DNA of 57,165 bases from Pseudomonadota bacterium (GCA_021804785.1 JAJZGY010000003.1:1-57165), one strand, 5' to 3'. Shown: positions 1 to 9,242, counted from the first letter of the stretch. Numbers and translations: made by a program. The notes: generated by a model not told the origin, from the letters alone.

Positions 1-108
1 GAACCCGGATCTGCTTGCTTGAGTGGGCCTTCGCCGTCAAGCGTTGAGGCTCTCGCTCGCCCATGAATTAAGGCGTCTGACAAAGGTGCCGTGGTGCGGC
101 GCGTAGGC

Positions 109-984
109 TCAGCGCTGGCATTTGGGACAATAGAAGCTCGAACGGCCGGACTGGACAATGCGCCTTACGGCGCCGCTGCAGCCGCGCCTGAGGCAGGGCT
201 CGCCCTCGCGGCCGTAGACGTCGAAATGGTGCTGGAAGGTGCCGAGCTTCCCGTCGGAGTGGCGATAGTCTCGCAGCGAACTGCCGCCTGCGGTGATGGC
301 CTCGCGTAATACCTGCTTGATCGCAGGCACGAGTTGCTCGGAACGTGCGCCAGCGACGCTGGTGGCCAGGCGCTTGGGAGAGATCTGCGCGCGGAAAAGC
401 GATTCGCATACATAGATGTTGCCAAGACCTGCGACGACGCGCTGATCAAGAAGGGCAGCCTTGATCGAGGTTTTCTTGCCCTTGATGCGTGCGCTGAAGC
501 TCTGCGGGGTAAAGCTCTCGGCGAGGGGCTCCGGGCCGATGCCCTCGAACAGGGGATCTTCGGCAAGGTGCGCGGTATCCAGCACGGTCATCAAGCCGAA
601 GCGGCGATGATCGGTAAAGACAATGCGCGCCGGGGCATCGGTAAAGAGGATCACGTGATCATGCGGGCCGTGACCGCCCTCCGCCGCAACGCTTTCGCCC
701 TCAACCCCGTCGAGAACAATTGCGCTGCCGTCGCGATAGATCGTCAGCCGCCCGCTCATGCCCAGATGGATCACGAGGGTCTGGCCATTGTCGAGATCGG
801 CCAGAATGTATTTGGCGCGCCGACGCAGCTGGCACACGCGCCGGCCGGTCAGGTGCTGGACAAAACCTGGCGGAAAGGGAATGCGCAGTCCGCCCCGCCG
901 GGTTTGGACCCGGGTCAGGCGATGGCCCTCAAGGACGGGCTTGAGGCCTCGGCATACGGTCTCGACCTCGGGCAATTCGGGCAT
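109..984 (-). CDS. mutM: Formamidopyrimidine-DNA glycosylase (Fpg/MutM)
   Basis: Bifunctional base-excision repair enzyme that removes oxidised purines such as 8-oxoguanine and nicks the strand by beta,delta-elimination. The 291-residue protein begins MPELPEVET, so the N-terminal proline nucleophile and Glu3 are present after Met removal. Lys58, the HLGMSG loop (73-78) and the GLGN element with Asn189 are conserved. A C-terminal zinc finger has Cys264, Cys269, Cys286 and Cys289; the first pair is spaced C-x4-C rather than C-x2-C, which I recall as usual in alphaproteobacteria. A 41-codon upstream extension is open, but family alignment requires the ATG at 984. It diverges from ubiE with a 69-bp gap. 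Confidence 0.97.
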   Translation of the reverse strand: MPELPEVETVCRGLKPVLEGHRLTRVQTRRGGLRIPFPPGFVQHLTGRRVCQLRRRAKYILADLDNGQTLVIHLGMSGRLTIYRDGSAIVLDGVEGESVAAEGGHGPHDHVILFTDAPARIVFTDHRRFGLMTVLDTAHLAEDPLFEGIGPEPLAESFTPQSFSARIKGKKTSIKAALLDQRVVAGLGNIYVCESLFRAQISPKRLATSVAGARSEQLVPAIKQVLREAITAGGSSLRDYRHSDGKLGTFQHHFDVYGREGEPCLRRGCSGAVRRIVQSGRSSFYCPKCQR

Positions 985-1053
985 GGCGCAGCAAAGTGAG
1001 GTTGCGTAAGTAAGGTAGCCCAGCTGCAGATGAGAGGCTATTGTCCGGCCGCC

Positions 1054-1809
1054 ATGACAGAAGATCCCAAAACCGCCTCGTTCGGCTATCGCGAGGTTCC
1101 AGAACACGAAAAAGCGACGCTGGTCCGCAGCGTTTTCTCATCCGTTGCCCGTAAATACGACGTGATGAACGATTTGATGAGCGGCGGGGTTCATCGGCTG
1201 TGGAAGGATGCCTTCGTCGAATGGCTCAATCCGCGTTCGGGCATGTCCGTGCTTGACGTCGCCGGTGGCACCGGCGACATCGCCATGCGCATCGCTGAGC
1301 GGGCAAATTGCTTTGGGGGGCCGCCCCGTATCGCGGTCTGCGACATCAACGCCGACATGGTACGCGAGGGACGGCAGCGGCTGGCAGGCACACACCCGGA
1401 CATCAGCTGGCTGGTCGGCGACGCCGAGGCCCTTCCTGTGGCCGACGGCGTAATGGACGCCTATACCATCGCGTTCGGCATCCGCAATGTCACCCATATC
1501 GAGCGCGCGCTTGCTGAGGCGCGGCGGGTGCTGAAGCCAGGTGGGCGCTTTCTGTGTCTGGAATTCTCGCAGGTGCAGATGCCCGGTTTGGACACGTTAT
1601 ACGAGCTTTATTCCTTCTCGGTGTTGCCAAAACTCGGTCAGTGGGTAACGCAAGATGCCGATTCCTATCGCTATCTGGCTGAGAGCATCCGCAAGTTTCC
1701 AGCCCAGGATAGATTTGCCCGAATGATCGCGGATGCTGGCCTCAGCCAGGTGAAGGTGCGCAACCTGATGGGCGGAATTGCCGCCATGCATTCGGCCTGG
1801 CGCATATGA
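1054..1809 (+). CDS. ubiE: Ubiquinone/menaquinone C-methyltransferase UbiE
   Basis: SAM-dependent C-methyltransferase of ubiquinone synthesis, methylating the 2-polyprenyl-6-methoxy-1,4-benzoquinol ring. The 251-residue protein carries the UbiE/COQ5 signature YDVMNDLMS at 35-43 and SAM motif I, LDVAGGTGD, at 67-75. A post-motif stretch near NVTHIERAL and VLKPGGRF matches the family. An upstream in-frame ATG at 1030 exists, but MTEDPKTASFGY at 1054 fits family length better. Its stop overlaps the ubiB start in an ATGA, so the two are translationally coupled, as in other Proteobacteria. The separate ubiJ gene found between them in gammaproteobacteria is absent. Confidence 0.97.
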   Translation: MTEDPKTASFGYREVPEHEKATLVRSVFSSVARKYDVMNDLMSGGVHRLWKDAFVEWLNPRSGMSVLDVAGGTGDIAMRIAERANCFGGPPRIAVCDINADMVREGRQRLAGTHPDISWLVGDAEALPVADGVMDAYTIAFGIRNVTHIERALAEARRVLKPGGRFLCLEFSQVQMPGLDTLYELYSFSVLPKLGQWVTQDADSYRYLAESIRKFPAQDRFARMIADAGLSQVKVRNLMGGIAAMHSAWRI

Positions 1810-3374
1810 TCCGCAGCCTGCGCAATTTCGGGCGTCTGGTCCGCGCCATCTTGGTACTGTCGCGCCATGACGCGCTCTTTCCCCGGGAATATCTCGGGCA
1901 ATTGTCGCTTGGCTGGCGTTTGGCGCGCCAGCTGCTTGGTGGCGTGCGCAACCGTACCGTGGGCGATGCGCCCGGGGTGCGGCTGGCCATGGCGCTGGAG
2001 CGGCTGGGCCCGGCCTACATTAAGCTTGGCCAGATCCTGGCGACTCGTCCCGACATCGTTGGCGCCGAGGTCTGTGCGGCGCTGAAGCAGCTGCAGGATC
2101 GGGTGCCACCATTTCCCACGGAGATCGCCGTGGCGACGGTTGAGGCAGGTCTTGGACGGCCGCTCGAACAGGTTTTCAACAGTTTCGGGCCGCCGGTTGC
2201 TGCGGCCTCGATCGCCCAGGTGCACCGGGCGCAGACCACTGACGAGCCGCCGCAGTTTGTCGCCGTCAAGATTTTCCGTCCCGGTATCGAGGAGGAATTC
2301 GCGCGTGATCTGAGCGCCTTCGCCTTTGCCGCCAGATGGGCCGAAGCGCTGTCCAAAGAGGCGCGACGCCTCAGGCTGTGCGCGCTCGTTGCCACGCTCT
2401 CCGCGTCGGTGGCACTCGAACTTGATCTGCGCATGGAGGCTGCGGCAGCAACCGAGCTTGCCGACCAGATGGCAGAGGATGCCGATTTCCGTGTTCCCGC
2501 GGTCGATTGGTCGCGTACAGCAACCCGCGTGCTGACCATCGAATGGGTCGAAGGTGTCAGCGTCGGTGACAAGCAGGCTTTGCTCGACGCCGGCCATGAT
2601 CCCAAGCTGATCGCAGTCACGATCGTGCGCAGCTTTCTGGTCCAGGCGCTAATGGGCGGCTTCTTTCATGCTGACATGCATCAGGGCAATCTCTTTGTAG
2701 ATGCCGAGGGTCGGCTGGTGGTGGTCGATTTTGGTATCATGGGCCGCCTCGATGCCGCGATGCGCCGGTTCATGGCAGAAACCTTGGCGGGCTTTCTGGC
2801 CCGTGACTATCGCCGCGTCGCGCGGGTGCATTTCGAGGCAGGCTTTGTGCCCCACGTGCATTCGATCGAAAATTTTGCCCAGGCTTTGCGCGCCATTGGT
2901 GAGCCGATCTTCGGTCGTACGGCACGCGATGTCTCGATGGCGAGACTGCTCCAGCAGCTGTTCGAGACGACGCGACGCTTTGACATGGAACTACAGCCGC
3001 AGCTCGTGCTGTTGCAAAAAACCATGGTGGTGGTCGAAGGCGTGGCGCGCAGCCTCGATCCGGACTTTGACATCTGGGAGGCCTCCCGTCCGGTTATCGG
3101 CGAATGGATGGCAGATCAGATCGGTCCGCGCGCAATGCTGCGCGATGGCCGCAGCGCATTGGATGCACTTCTCGGCCTGACACGCAGTCTGCCAGAGGCA
3201 CTTGCCAATCTTGAGAGCGTGGCGCGGATGCTGGCAGGCGATGGCGTCAAGGTCCATAGCGAGTCGATCGAGCGCTTTGCCCGCGCACAATCCTTCCGCA
3301 TACGTCACCTGCAGATCGCACTCTGGATCGCCGCTCTGGCGCTCGCTGTCCTTGCGATTGGTCCGCTTCACTGA
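1806..3374 (+). CDS. ubiB: UbiB-family ubiquinone biosynthesis kinase-like protein
   Basis: Member of the ABC1/ADCK/UbiB atypical kinase family, an ATPase needed for ubiquinone synthesis at the membrane. Seen in the 522-residue protein: the family-defining KxGQ motif (KLGQ, 73-76), the alanine-rich loop AAASIAQVH (132-140) that replaces the usual P-loop, Lys155 in VAVKIFRPG, a GNLF element and DFG in VVDFGIMG. A hydrophobic segment near 500-520 is the expected C-terminal membrane anchor. It starts inside the last codons of ubiE (ATGA overlap). It converges with the secreted-protein gene, stop codons only 2 bp apart. Confidence 0.95.
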   Translation: MIRSLRNFGRLVRAILVLSRHDALFPREYLGQLSLGWRLARQLLGGVRNRTVGDAPGVRLAMALERLGPAYIKLGQILATRPDIVGAEVCAALKQLQDRVPPFPTEIAVATVEAGLGRPLEQVFNSFGPPVAAASIAQVHRAQTTDEPPQFVAVKIFRPGIEEEFARDLSAFAFAARWAEALSKEARRLRLCALVATLSASVALELDLRMEAAAATELADQMAEDADFRVPAVDWSRTATRVLTIEWVEGVSVGDKQALLDAGHDPKLIAVTIVRSFLVQALMGGFFHADMHQGNLFVDAEGRLVVVDFGIMGRLDAAMRRFMAETLAGFLARDYRRVARVHFEAGFVPHVHSIENFAQALRAIGEPIFGRTARDVSMARLLQQLFETTRRFDMELQPQLVLLQKTMVVVEGVARSLDPDFDIWEASRPVIGEWMADQIGPRAMLRDGRSALDALLGLTRSLPEALANLESVARMLAGDGVKVHSESIERFARAQSFRIRHLQIALWIAALALAVLAIGPLH

Positions 3375-3376
3375 AC

Positions 3377-3847
3377 TCAGGAGCGGTGATCAAGCACACG
3401 CTTGGAGGACGCGCCATCGGCAATGCGCATGCGTCCAGCCGGACAATTGCGGGCACCCTTGGCACTGACCACGTAGACGTCGATCTTGACGGTATGATTG
3501 AGAAGGTCAGGGATTTTGGGAATGCGTACGTGAACCGCATCCTTGCTCAGCTGCTGATTGGTGGCCAGTACCTTGCGATAGCCTGTGGCAGTGCCGGAAC
3601 TTGGCGGAGCAGAGATTGTGAGCACGACACGTACATCGTTGCCCGGAGCGCGATATTGCAGGGCATCGCAGGCGATGCCGATTTCCTCGCCCAGTGCGAC
3701 AACCGGAACCGTGTCTCCAGCGTTGGTGATATGGGCGAGCTTGGCTGCACCACTGGTCATGGTGTTCGCGCATGCAGGCGCCATACACAGCCCTGCGGCG
3801 AGCGCAACGCTGACCAAACTGCCAATTCTGACCGCCGGGTTCATCAT
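3377..3847 (-). CDS. Secreted protein of unknown function
   Basis: A 156-residue protein with a clear Sec signal peptide: MMNPAVRIG, a hydrophobic core, then a likely cleavage after ACA (near residues 25-27). The mature part is small and predicted soluble; it contains only a few cysteines (near 59 and 138) and no motif I can assign to a family. The ATG at 3847 is preceded by AGAAGGAT; a second ATG directly follows and could equally be used. It lies tail-to-tail with ubiB and is probably transcribed alone from the promoter at 3896-3923. Function unknown; periplasmic location is inferred from the signal peptide only. Confidence 0.7.
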   Translation of the reverse strand: MMNPAVRIGSLVSVALAAGLCMAPACANTMTSGAAKLAHITNAGDTVPVVALGEEIGIACDALQYRAPGNDVRVVLTISAPPSSGTATGYRKVLATNQQLSKDAVHVRIPKIPDLLNHTVKIDVYVVSAKGARNCPAGRMRIADGASSKRVLDHRS

Positions 3848-3895
3848 ATCCTTCTGGCAATTCCTGTCCGGCGCCTACGACGCCGCATGCACTGT

Positions 3896-3923
3896 AGTGT
3901 AGCGCGTATCCGTCCAGAGCCAA
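3896..3923 (-). promoter_or_regulatory. Predicted sigma-70-type promoter of the secreted-protein gene
   Basis: On the minus strand TTGGCT and TACACT are separated by 16 bp, about 50 bp upstream of the ATG at 3847. An 8-bp inverted repeat (ACGGATCT at 3935-3942 and AGATCCGT at 3959-3966) lies just upstream of the -35 and could bind a regulator. Prediction from hexamers only. Confidence 0.4.
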
Positions 3924-4100
3924 GCGTATTTGTGACGGATCTTACACGGTCACACCTGAGATCCGTGCGAAACCGCGCCTTCGCGACTGCAACCTTTGTT
4001 GCGTACGTGTCTCAACTGCGTCGCGGCGGCCGGTGCCATCCGCGGCGATGGGCTTCAATCCCAAAGATGGCGGTGCCTAGCGGCTCCGCTCCCACAGGGC

Positions 4101-5543
4101 TTATTCGGGTTGGGCCATGGCGCCTGGCCACGCCCTGCGCCGCCGTGCCAGCAGCACGAAGCGTCCGGTCATCAAAATGGCGGCGCAGGCCAGGCCGCTG
4201 GCCAGCCCATACCAGATACCCATTCCCTTGAGGCCGAGGCCGAAGCCAAGGCCTAGGCAGAGCGGAAAGCCCACAAGCCAGTAGCTGCCGGCGGCCAGCA
4301 GCATCGGTACCCGGGCATCTTTCAGACCACGCAGTGACATCGCCATGACCACCTGCTGTCCGTCGGCCAGTTGGAACAGCGCCGCCACATGCAAGAATGC
4401 AGCGGCCTGCAAGATGACCGCGGTGTTCCTTTCCGAGGCGCGCAGATAGAGCCCGGCGATCTGCGGCGCAAAGGCGTAGATCGCCATCGCCATGCTTGCC
4501 ATGAAGCAGCCGCCAATGAGCATTGCACTGAAGCCGGACCGGCGTACGCTGCGGTAGTCATTGCGTCCGGAAGCCAATCCGACACGCACGGTGGCTGCCA
4601 TGCCTAGCCCCAAGGGCACCATAAAGGTGATCGATGGCACATTGATCGCGATCTGATGGGCGGCGAGGGTCACCGCGCCAAAGGTTCCCATCATCAATGT
4701 CGCCGAATTGAACATCATGGCTTCAAAGATCGTGGTCAGGCCGAGCGGCATTCCAAGGCGGAAAACTTCGTTGAGCTCAAACCAGCGTGGGCGCCAGAAG
4801 CGACGCAGGATGCGGTATTTGCGCAAGCTCGGCATGATGTGAATGACGCCGAGTGTGCACAGAAACATAAAGGTGAAACTGAGCGCGCTTGCCGTGCCCG
4901 AGCCAATGATGCCGAGCCGCGGAAAACCGAAATGACCAAAGATCAGCGTGTAGTCGCCAAACGCGTTAAAGCCGATGGCGCTAATCATAACGATCAGTGG
5001 CGCGGTGGGCTTGCCAAGAGCGGTCGCAAAACTGCGTAACACCTGGTAGCCGAGCGAGGCCGGGAGCCCGAAACAGAGAGCTGCAGTAAATGTCCCCGCC
5101 GCCATGGCGAGGTCCGCTCGCTGGTCGAGGGCGATGAGAAGCGGACGGGTGAACCACAACAGACTCATGAGCGGCAGGCTGACCAAGAGCACCGCCCAAA
5201 GGCCCATTCTGGTAATGTGCCGAACCCCCGCGCGGTCTCCCGGGCGGGCGCCAATCAGCTGGGCAATCATCGGCGACACTGCGGACGCTGGACCAAGGCC
5301 AAGCAGCCAGGCGAAGAAGAATATAATATTGCCCAAGGTTGCGGCCGCCAGCGCGGTGCTCGAAAGCCGCCCGAGCATGATGATATCGGTCGTCATGATG
5401 GCCATCTGCGCAAGCTGGGTGAAGATCAGCGGCACGGCCAGCTTGAGCAGCGCGCCGGCTTCTTCGATCCAGCCTCTCAGCCCGGTGGTGATTACCGGCG
5501 GGGTGTCGATCGGGCCAAACTCGGCGTCAATGTATTCGGACAT
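4101..5543 (-). CDS. MATE family multidrug/toxin efflux transporter
   Basis: A 480-residue inner-membrane antiporter of the MATE (NorM) family, expected to export cationic or organic compounds against Na+ or H+. The sequence has about 12 hydrophobic segments in two related halves and family stretches such as LAVPLIFTQLAQMAIMTTD near the first helix. The start at 5543 (MSEYIDAEFG) follows AGAAGG by 8 bp; a further in-frame ATG at 5567 lacks such support. It stands alone on the minus strand, with about 250 bp to the next gene downstream. The substrate cannot be told from sequence. Confidence 0.9.
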   Translation of the reverse strand: MSEYIDAEFGPIDTPPVITTGLRGWIEEAGALLKLAVPLIFTQLAQMAIMTTDIIMLGRLSSTALAAATLGNIIFFFAWLLGLGPASAVSPMIAQLIGARPGDRAGVRHITRMGLWAVLLVSLPLMSLLWFTRPLLIALDQRADLAMAAGTFTAALCFGLPASLGYQVLRSFATALGKPTAPLIVMISAIGFNAFGDYTLIFGHFGFPRLGIIGSGTASALSFTFMFLCTLGVIHIMPSLRKYRILRRFWRPRWFELNEVFRLGMPLGLTTIFEAMMFNSATLMMGTFGAVTLAAHQIAINVPSITFMVPLGLGMAATVRVGLASGRNDYRSVRRSGFSAMLIGGCFMASMAMAIYAFAPQIAGLYLRASERNTAVILQAAAFLHVAALFQLADGQQVVMAMSLRGLKDARVPMLLAAGSYWLVGFPLCLGLGFGLGLKGMGIWYGLASGLACAAILMTGRFVLLARRRRAWPGAMAQPE

Positions 5544-5705
5544 GATACGGGCCTTCTGCGGACGCATGGTCCGGACCCAGAGTGCGAAGAGAGAGAGCTG
5601 TTACCCTCCAAAGCGCGGATCCGGGCTCGGGAGGGACAAGGTGTCAGAACGGATGACTGTTCAGGTCACGTTCTCCTCGCGAGCGGAGATGATAGAAAGC
5701 GCTGA

Positions 5706-5749
5706 CCGGTAAGACCTACCGGACTGCACTGGTGCAAAACTGCACTGTT
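5706..5749. repeat. Operator-like inverted and direct repeats between the MATE and acyl-CoA dehydrogenase genes
   Basis: In the 482-bp divergent spacer (5544-6025) an inverted repeat CCGGTA-N5-TACCGG (5706-5722) is followed by two direct repeats ACTGCACTGGT (5723-5733) and ACTGCACTGTT (5739-5749) with a 16-bp period. The first contains the interrupted palindrome TGCAC-N2-GTGCA (5725-5736). This looks like a transcription-factor site controlling one or both flanking genes. I see no gene in the rest of the spacer. Confidence 0.4.
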
Positions 5750-5965
5750 CATCACCACACTCCGCTCAAAACGAGATGCCCAGTTTCCGCTTGGACATTT
5801 ATTTCGCGTACCCCTTGGCCTTAAGGATGTCAATTGTGGGGTGGTCTAGGGATAAACGCGCATGGTTTGGCGTGTCCGATCGGCCACATGCGCGACCGGG
5901 TCGGCAGATTCGATCCAGCCTCTGCCGAAAGGTCTTGGTCCCACCAGGCAGAGCTAAATCCACTC

Positions 5966-5995
5966 TTGGCCTGGCGCTTGTTCCAAGCCTAGAGT
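5966..5995 (+). promoter_or_regulatory. Predicted promoter of the acyl-CoA dehydrogenase gene
   Basis: TTGGCC (5966-5971) and TAGAGT (5990-5995) are separated by 18 bp and lie about 30 bp upstream of the ATG at 6026. Hexamer match only. Confidence 0.35.
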
Positions 5996-6025
5996 TTGCG
6001 CGCACGACATTGAAAGGCAAGGACC

Positions 6026-7297
6026 ATGGAATTTTCGATCCCTTCTGAGATCACCCAGCTTTTGAGTGAGCTTGATGCGTTCATTGAACGCGAGATCAAG
6101 CCCTTGCAGGCGGAAAGCGACAATGAGCGCTTTTTTGATCACCGTCGTGAATGGGCGCGCACGGATTTTGAAAATGGTGGCCTGCCACGCCCGGAGTGGG
6201 AAGCACTGCTCGCTGAAATGCGGCGCAGAGCTGACCGGGCGGGATTTTTGCGTCTGGCACTGCCCACCGAATATGGCGGCAAAGACATCGGCAACCTGGC
6301 CATGGCGATCATCCGCGAATATCTGGCGGCCAAAGGGCTTGGCCTGCACAACGATCTGCAGAATGAATCCTCTATTGTCGGCAATTTCCCGCAGATTCTG
6401 ATGTTCCGCGACTTTGGTACCGAGACGCAGAAGGAGGTTTATCTCAAGGGCTCGCTCGAGGGTAAAATAAAATGCGCCTTCGGTCTCACCGAGCCAGATC
6501 ATGGCTCAGATGCCACCTGGCTGGAAACGCGAGCGGTTCGCGATGGCAATGGCTGGCGCATCAATGGCCAGAAGATGTGGAACACAGGTGTGCACGTCGC
6601 CAGCCATGACATGGTGTTCGCCCGCACGAGCGGCAAGGATGGTGATGCGCGCGGCATTACCTGCTTCCTTGTCCCGATGGACGCGCCAGGGGTCAAGGTC
6701 GAGCAATATTACTGGACCTTCAACATGCCGACCGATCATGCTCGGGTCAGTTTCACCAACGTCTGGGTTCCTGAGGAGTCCATGTTTGGTCCTGAGGAAG
6801 AAGGCCTGCGTCTTGCCCGTCATTTTGTGCATGAGAATCGCATCCGTCAGGCCGCGTCGGGCGTGGGTGCGGCGCAATACTGCATCAATGAAAGCATCGA
6901 TTACGCCAACATGCGCAAACCTTTCGGTAAGCCGTTGTCGCACAACCAGGCAATCCAGTTTCCACTCGTCGAACTCAATACGGAATGTGAAATGTTACGC
7001 TGGCTGATCTACCGAACGGCCTGGGAAATGGACCGGATGAGCGGGCCGCAGATCCAGCTTTTTCTGTCTGACAAGGTGTCGATGTGCAATTACCGGGCGA
7101 ACCGGCTGGTGTGCGAGGCTGCCGATCAGGCCATCCAGGTTCATGGTGGTATTGGCTATTCCCGACACAAGCCTTTCGAGCACATTTATCGCCACCATCG
7201 GCGCTACCGCATCACCGAAGGGTCCGAAGAGATTCAGATGCGCAATGTCGCCGGGCACATGTTCGGGTTCATCGGCAAGAATCGGCGGCCTGGTTGA
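6026..7297 (+). CDS. Acyl-CoA dehydrogenase (ACAD10/11-like subgroup)
   Basis: FAD-dependent enzyme that introduces the alpha,beta double bond into an acyl-CoA and passes electrons to electron-transferring flavoprotein. The 423-residue protein has the usual N-terminal helical, middle beta and C-terminal helical domains. Recognisable are FGLTEPDHGSD (substrate/FAD site, near 152-162), the VHGGIGYS stretch and the C-terminal RITEGSEEIQ. The start at 6026 follows AAGGA by 4 bp. The last codon overlaps the ATG of the phosphodiesterase gene (TGATG), so the two are co-translated. The long length and the HHRRYRITEGSEE ending resemble ACAD11-type enzymes; the substrate chain length is unknown. Confidence 0.92.
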   Translation: MEFSIPSEITQLLSELDAFIEREIKPLQAESDNERFFDHRREWARTDFENGGLPRPEWEALLAEMRRRADRAGFLRLALPTEYGGKDIGNLAMAIIREYLAAKGLGLHNDLQNESSIVGNFPQILMFRDFGTETQKEVYLKGSLEGKIKCAFGLTEPDHGSDATWLETRAVRDGNGWRINGQKMWNTGVHVASHDMVFARTSGKDGDARGITCFLVPMDAPGVKVEQYYWTFNMPTDHARVSFTNVWVPEESMFGPEEEGLRLARHFVHENRIRQAASGVGAAQYCINESIDYANMRKPFGKPLSHNQAIQFPLVELNTECEMLRWLIYRTAWEMDRMSGPQIQLFLSDKVSMCNYRANRLVCEAADQAIQVHGGIGYSRHKPFEHIYRHHRRYRITEGSEEIQMRNVAGHMFGFIGKNRRPG

Positions 7298-8124
7298 TGG
7301 TGTGGAACATTGCCCATCGTGGTGGTGCCGCCTTGCTGCCGGAAAACACGCTCGCGGCCTTTAAGGCCGCGCGCGTGCAAGGCTGTGACGGCATCGAGCT
7401 CGATGTCCAGCTCTCCCGTGACGGAGAGGTCGTGGTGGTACATGATTTCCGTCTTAATCCGGCGCTCTGCCGCGACCAGGACGGACAGTGGATCCAGGGG
7501 CCACCGCCGCTCGTCAAGGAACTTACGCTTGCGCAGCTAAAGCGCTACGACATCGGGCGGGCGGCCCCCTCAAGCCGCTACGCGCGCGCCCATCCCCACG
7601 TGCAATGGTGTGATGGTGAGCGCATTCCAACCCTTTCAGAGGTCATTGCCGCGGTTGCGGGAGATAATTTCTGGCTTTTCGTCGAGTTAAAAACGACCGC
7701 CATCGAGCCTTCGGTTTCGGGATCCGCCGAAGCGTTGGCCGAGGCAACGCTCGCAGTCCTGCGCCGTCATCATTACCTTGAACGCAGCATTCTTGTCGGT
7801 TTCGACTGGCGCGGCCTCAGCTATATCATGACGCACGCTCCGGGGGTTCGCTGCTGGTTCACGACGGGCGCGGGCGCGGTAGAGGCGGCCACCCTGGCGC
7901 ATATCCGAAAGGCGGGAGCCGACGGCTGGTTTGCGCAATACCACGATGCCACTGTGACACGCCTGGAGGAGGCGCGCGCTCTGGGGCTTAAGCTGGGTGC
8001 CTGGACCGTCAATGAAACGGCCGACCTGGCTCGTCTGGCTGGGCTTGATGCACTCTGCACCGACCGGCCTGATCGGCTTACTCGCCTGACCTCGCACCCG
8101 CAGAGCGCGAAGGATCTGCGCTAG
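7297..8124 (+). CDS. ugpQ: Glycerophosphodiester phosphodiesterase
   Basis: Hydrolyses glycerophosphodiesters to sn-glycerol 3-phosphate and an alcohol. The 275-residue cytoplasmic-type protein (no signal peptide) begins MVWNIAHRGGAALLPENT, placing the catalytic His of HRG near residue 7. ELDVQLS (metal-binding Glu/Asp) and VVVHDF (second catalytic His) follow, as in the UgpQ subfamily. The ORF extends further upstream in frame, but the ATG overlapping the dehydrogenase stop (TGATG at 7295-7299) is the sensible start. Its product, glycerol 3-phosphate, is the substrate of GlpD encoded at 17.7-19.3 kb. The symbol is given by subfamily resemblance. Confidence 0.92.
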   Translation: MVWNIAHRGGAALLPENTLAAFKAARVQGCDGIELDVQLSRDGEVVVVHDFRLNPALCRDQDGQWIQGPPPLVKELTLAQLKRYDIGRAAPSSRYARAHPHVQWCDGERIPTLSEVIAAVAGDNFWLFVELKTTAIEPSVSGSAEALAEATLAVLRRHHYLERSILVGFDWRGLSYIMTHAPGVRCWFTTGAGAVEAATLAHIRKAGADGWFAQYHDATVTRLEEARALGLKLGAWTVNETADLARLAGLDALCTDRPDRLTRLTSHPQSAKDLR

Positions 8125-8125
8125 G

Positions 8126-8156
8126 GCGGGCTTGTTTGTGCTCACAGCAAGCCCGC
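8126..8156. terminator. Hairpin between convergent genes, likely terminator
   Basis: A 9-bp stem GCGGGCTTG (8126-8134) / CAAGCCCGC (8148-8156) encloses a second small stem TGTG/CACA. It starts 1 bp after the phosphodiesterase stop, where transcription meets the cysK operon. No T-run follows on either strand, so efficiency is uncertain. Confidence 0.5.
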
Positions 8157-8267
8157 GCACCAGACGGAGAGGCGCGCGGAGCGGCAGGTAGACGCCAGTC
8201 CGGCGAGCTCTACGGGCTTTGTTGGGGCGTCGAGTTCGCAGGGACGGCGCAACCTCGGCCTCCGTGC

Positions 8268-9230
8268 TTAAAGTCCCTCGAACAGGGCGGTCGACAGATA
8301 ACGCTCGGCAAAGGAGGGAATGATCGCAACTACGGTTTTTCCTTCCATACCTGGACGACCGCCCACTTCGAGGGCGCCGGCGATTGCTGCACCGGAGGAA
8401 ATCCCCACCGGAATGCCTTCAAGACGGGCGACTTTACGCGCGGTTTCAAACGCGGTTTCGTTGGAGATCGTGATCACTTCGTCAATCACCTTGCGGTCCA
8501 GGATGGCGGGAATGAATCCGGCACCAAGTCCCTGGATCTTGTGCGGGCCGGGCTGCCCACCAGAGAGCACGGCCGAATCTTCAGGTTCGATAGCCACCAT
8601 GCGCAAGTTCGGCTTCTTGGCCTTGAGAACTTCACCCACGCCGGTAATGGTGCCTCCGGTTCCTACCCCGCTGATCACGGCGTCGACCAAGCCGTTTGTG
8701 TCGTTCCAGATTTCAAGGGCGGTGGTGCGCCGATGGATGTCGGGGTTGGCTGGATTTTCGAATTGCTGCGGCATCACGGCACCTGGGGTTGCTGCGACAA
8801 TTTCCTGGGCCTTGGCGATGGCCCCCTTCATCCCCTTGGCAGCCTCGGTCAGCACCAGTTCGGCACCCAGCAGGGCCAGCATTTTGCGCCGCTCGATCGA
8901 CATCGACTCGGGCATGACGAGTACGAGGCGATAGCCTTTTGCTGCGGCGACAAACGCAAGTGCAATCCCAGTATTGCCGCTCGTCGGCTCCACCAGGGTC
9001 GATTTGCCAGGCTTGATTTTGCCTTGCGCTTCCATGGCTTCGATCATGGCGACGCCGATACGGTCCTTGACGCTTGCCAGAGGATTGAAGAATTCGAGCT
9101 TGACGAGAATGTCGGCCTTAGCGCCGGCCTGCTGCGGCAGCCGCTTCAGGCGCACCAGCGGGGTATTGCCGATGGTGTCGGTGATGCAGTCATAGATGCG
9201 CCCGCGGCCCTGCGTGGTAAATTCGCTCAT
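8268..9230 (-). CDS. cysK: Cysteine synthase A (O-acetylserine sulfhydrylase)
   Basis: PLP enzyme that makes L-cysteine from O-acetyl-L-serine and sulfide. The 320-residue protein has the PLP lysine Lys55 in [11 protein letters not shown], the substrate loop PTSGNTG (82-88) and the phosphate-binding glycine loop [10 protein letters not shown], plus SSGAAI near the C-terminus. GGAGGACC sits just upstream of the ATG at 9230. It lies 12 bp downstream of an Rrf2-type regulator gene in the same direction and is the last gene of the coaBC-dut-rrf2-cysK operon. CysM-type assignment is less likely because of the close match to CysK motifs and length. Confidence 0.95.
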   Translation of the reverse strand: MSEFTTQGRGRIYDCITDTIGNTPLVRLKRLPQQAGAKADILVKLEFFNPLASVKDRIGVAMIEAMEAQGKIKPGKSTLVEPTSGNTGIALAFVAAAKGYRLVLVMPESMSIERRKMLALLGAELVLTEAAKGMKGAIAKAQEIVAATPGAVMPQQFENPANPDIHRRTTALEIWNDTNGLVDAVISGVGTGGTITGVGEVLKAKKPNLRMVAIEPEDSAVLSGGQPGPHKIQGLGAGFIPAILDRKVIDEVITISNETAFETARKVARLEGIPVGISSGAAIAGALEVGGRPGMEGKTVVAIIPSFAERYLSTALFEGL

Positions 9231-9242
9231 GATGGTCCTCCG

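Noticed and set aside
1-108. Possible end or start of a gene at the left edge
   Set aside because: Short open frames exist on both strands (for example a minus-strand ATG at 64), but no family is recognisable and no ribosome site supports them.
3386-4231. 281-codon plus-strand frame over the secreted-protein gene
   Set aside because: It is antisense to a gene with a clear signal peptide and contains no recognisable domain; long antisense frames are common at this GC content.
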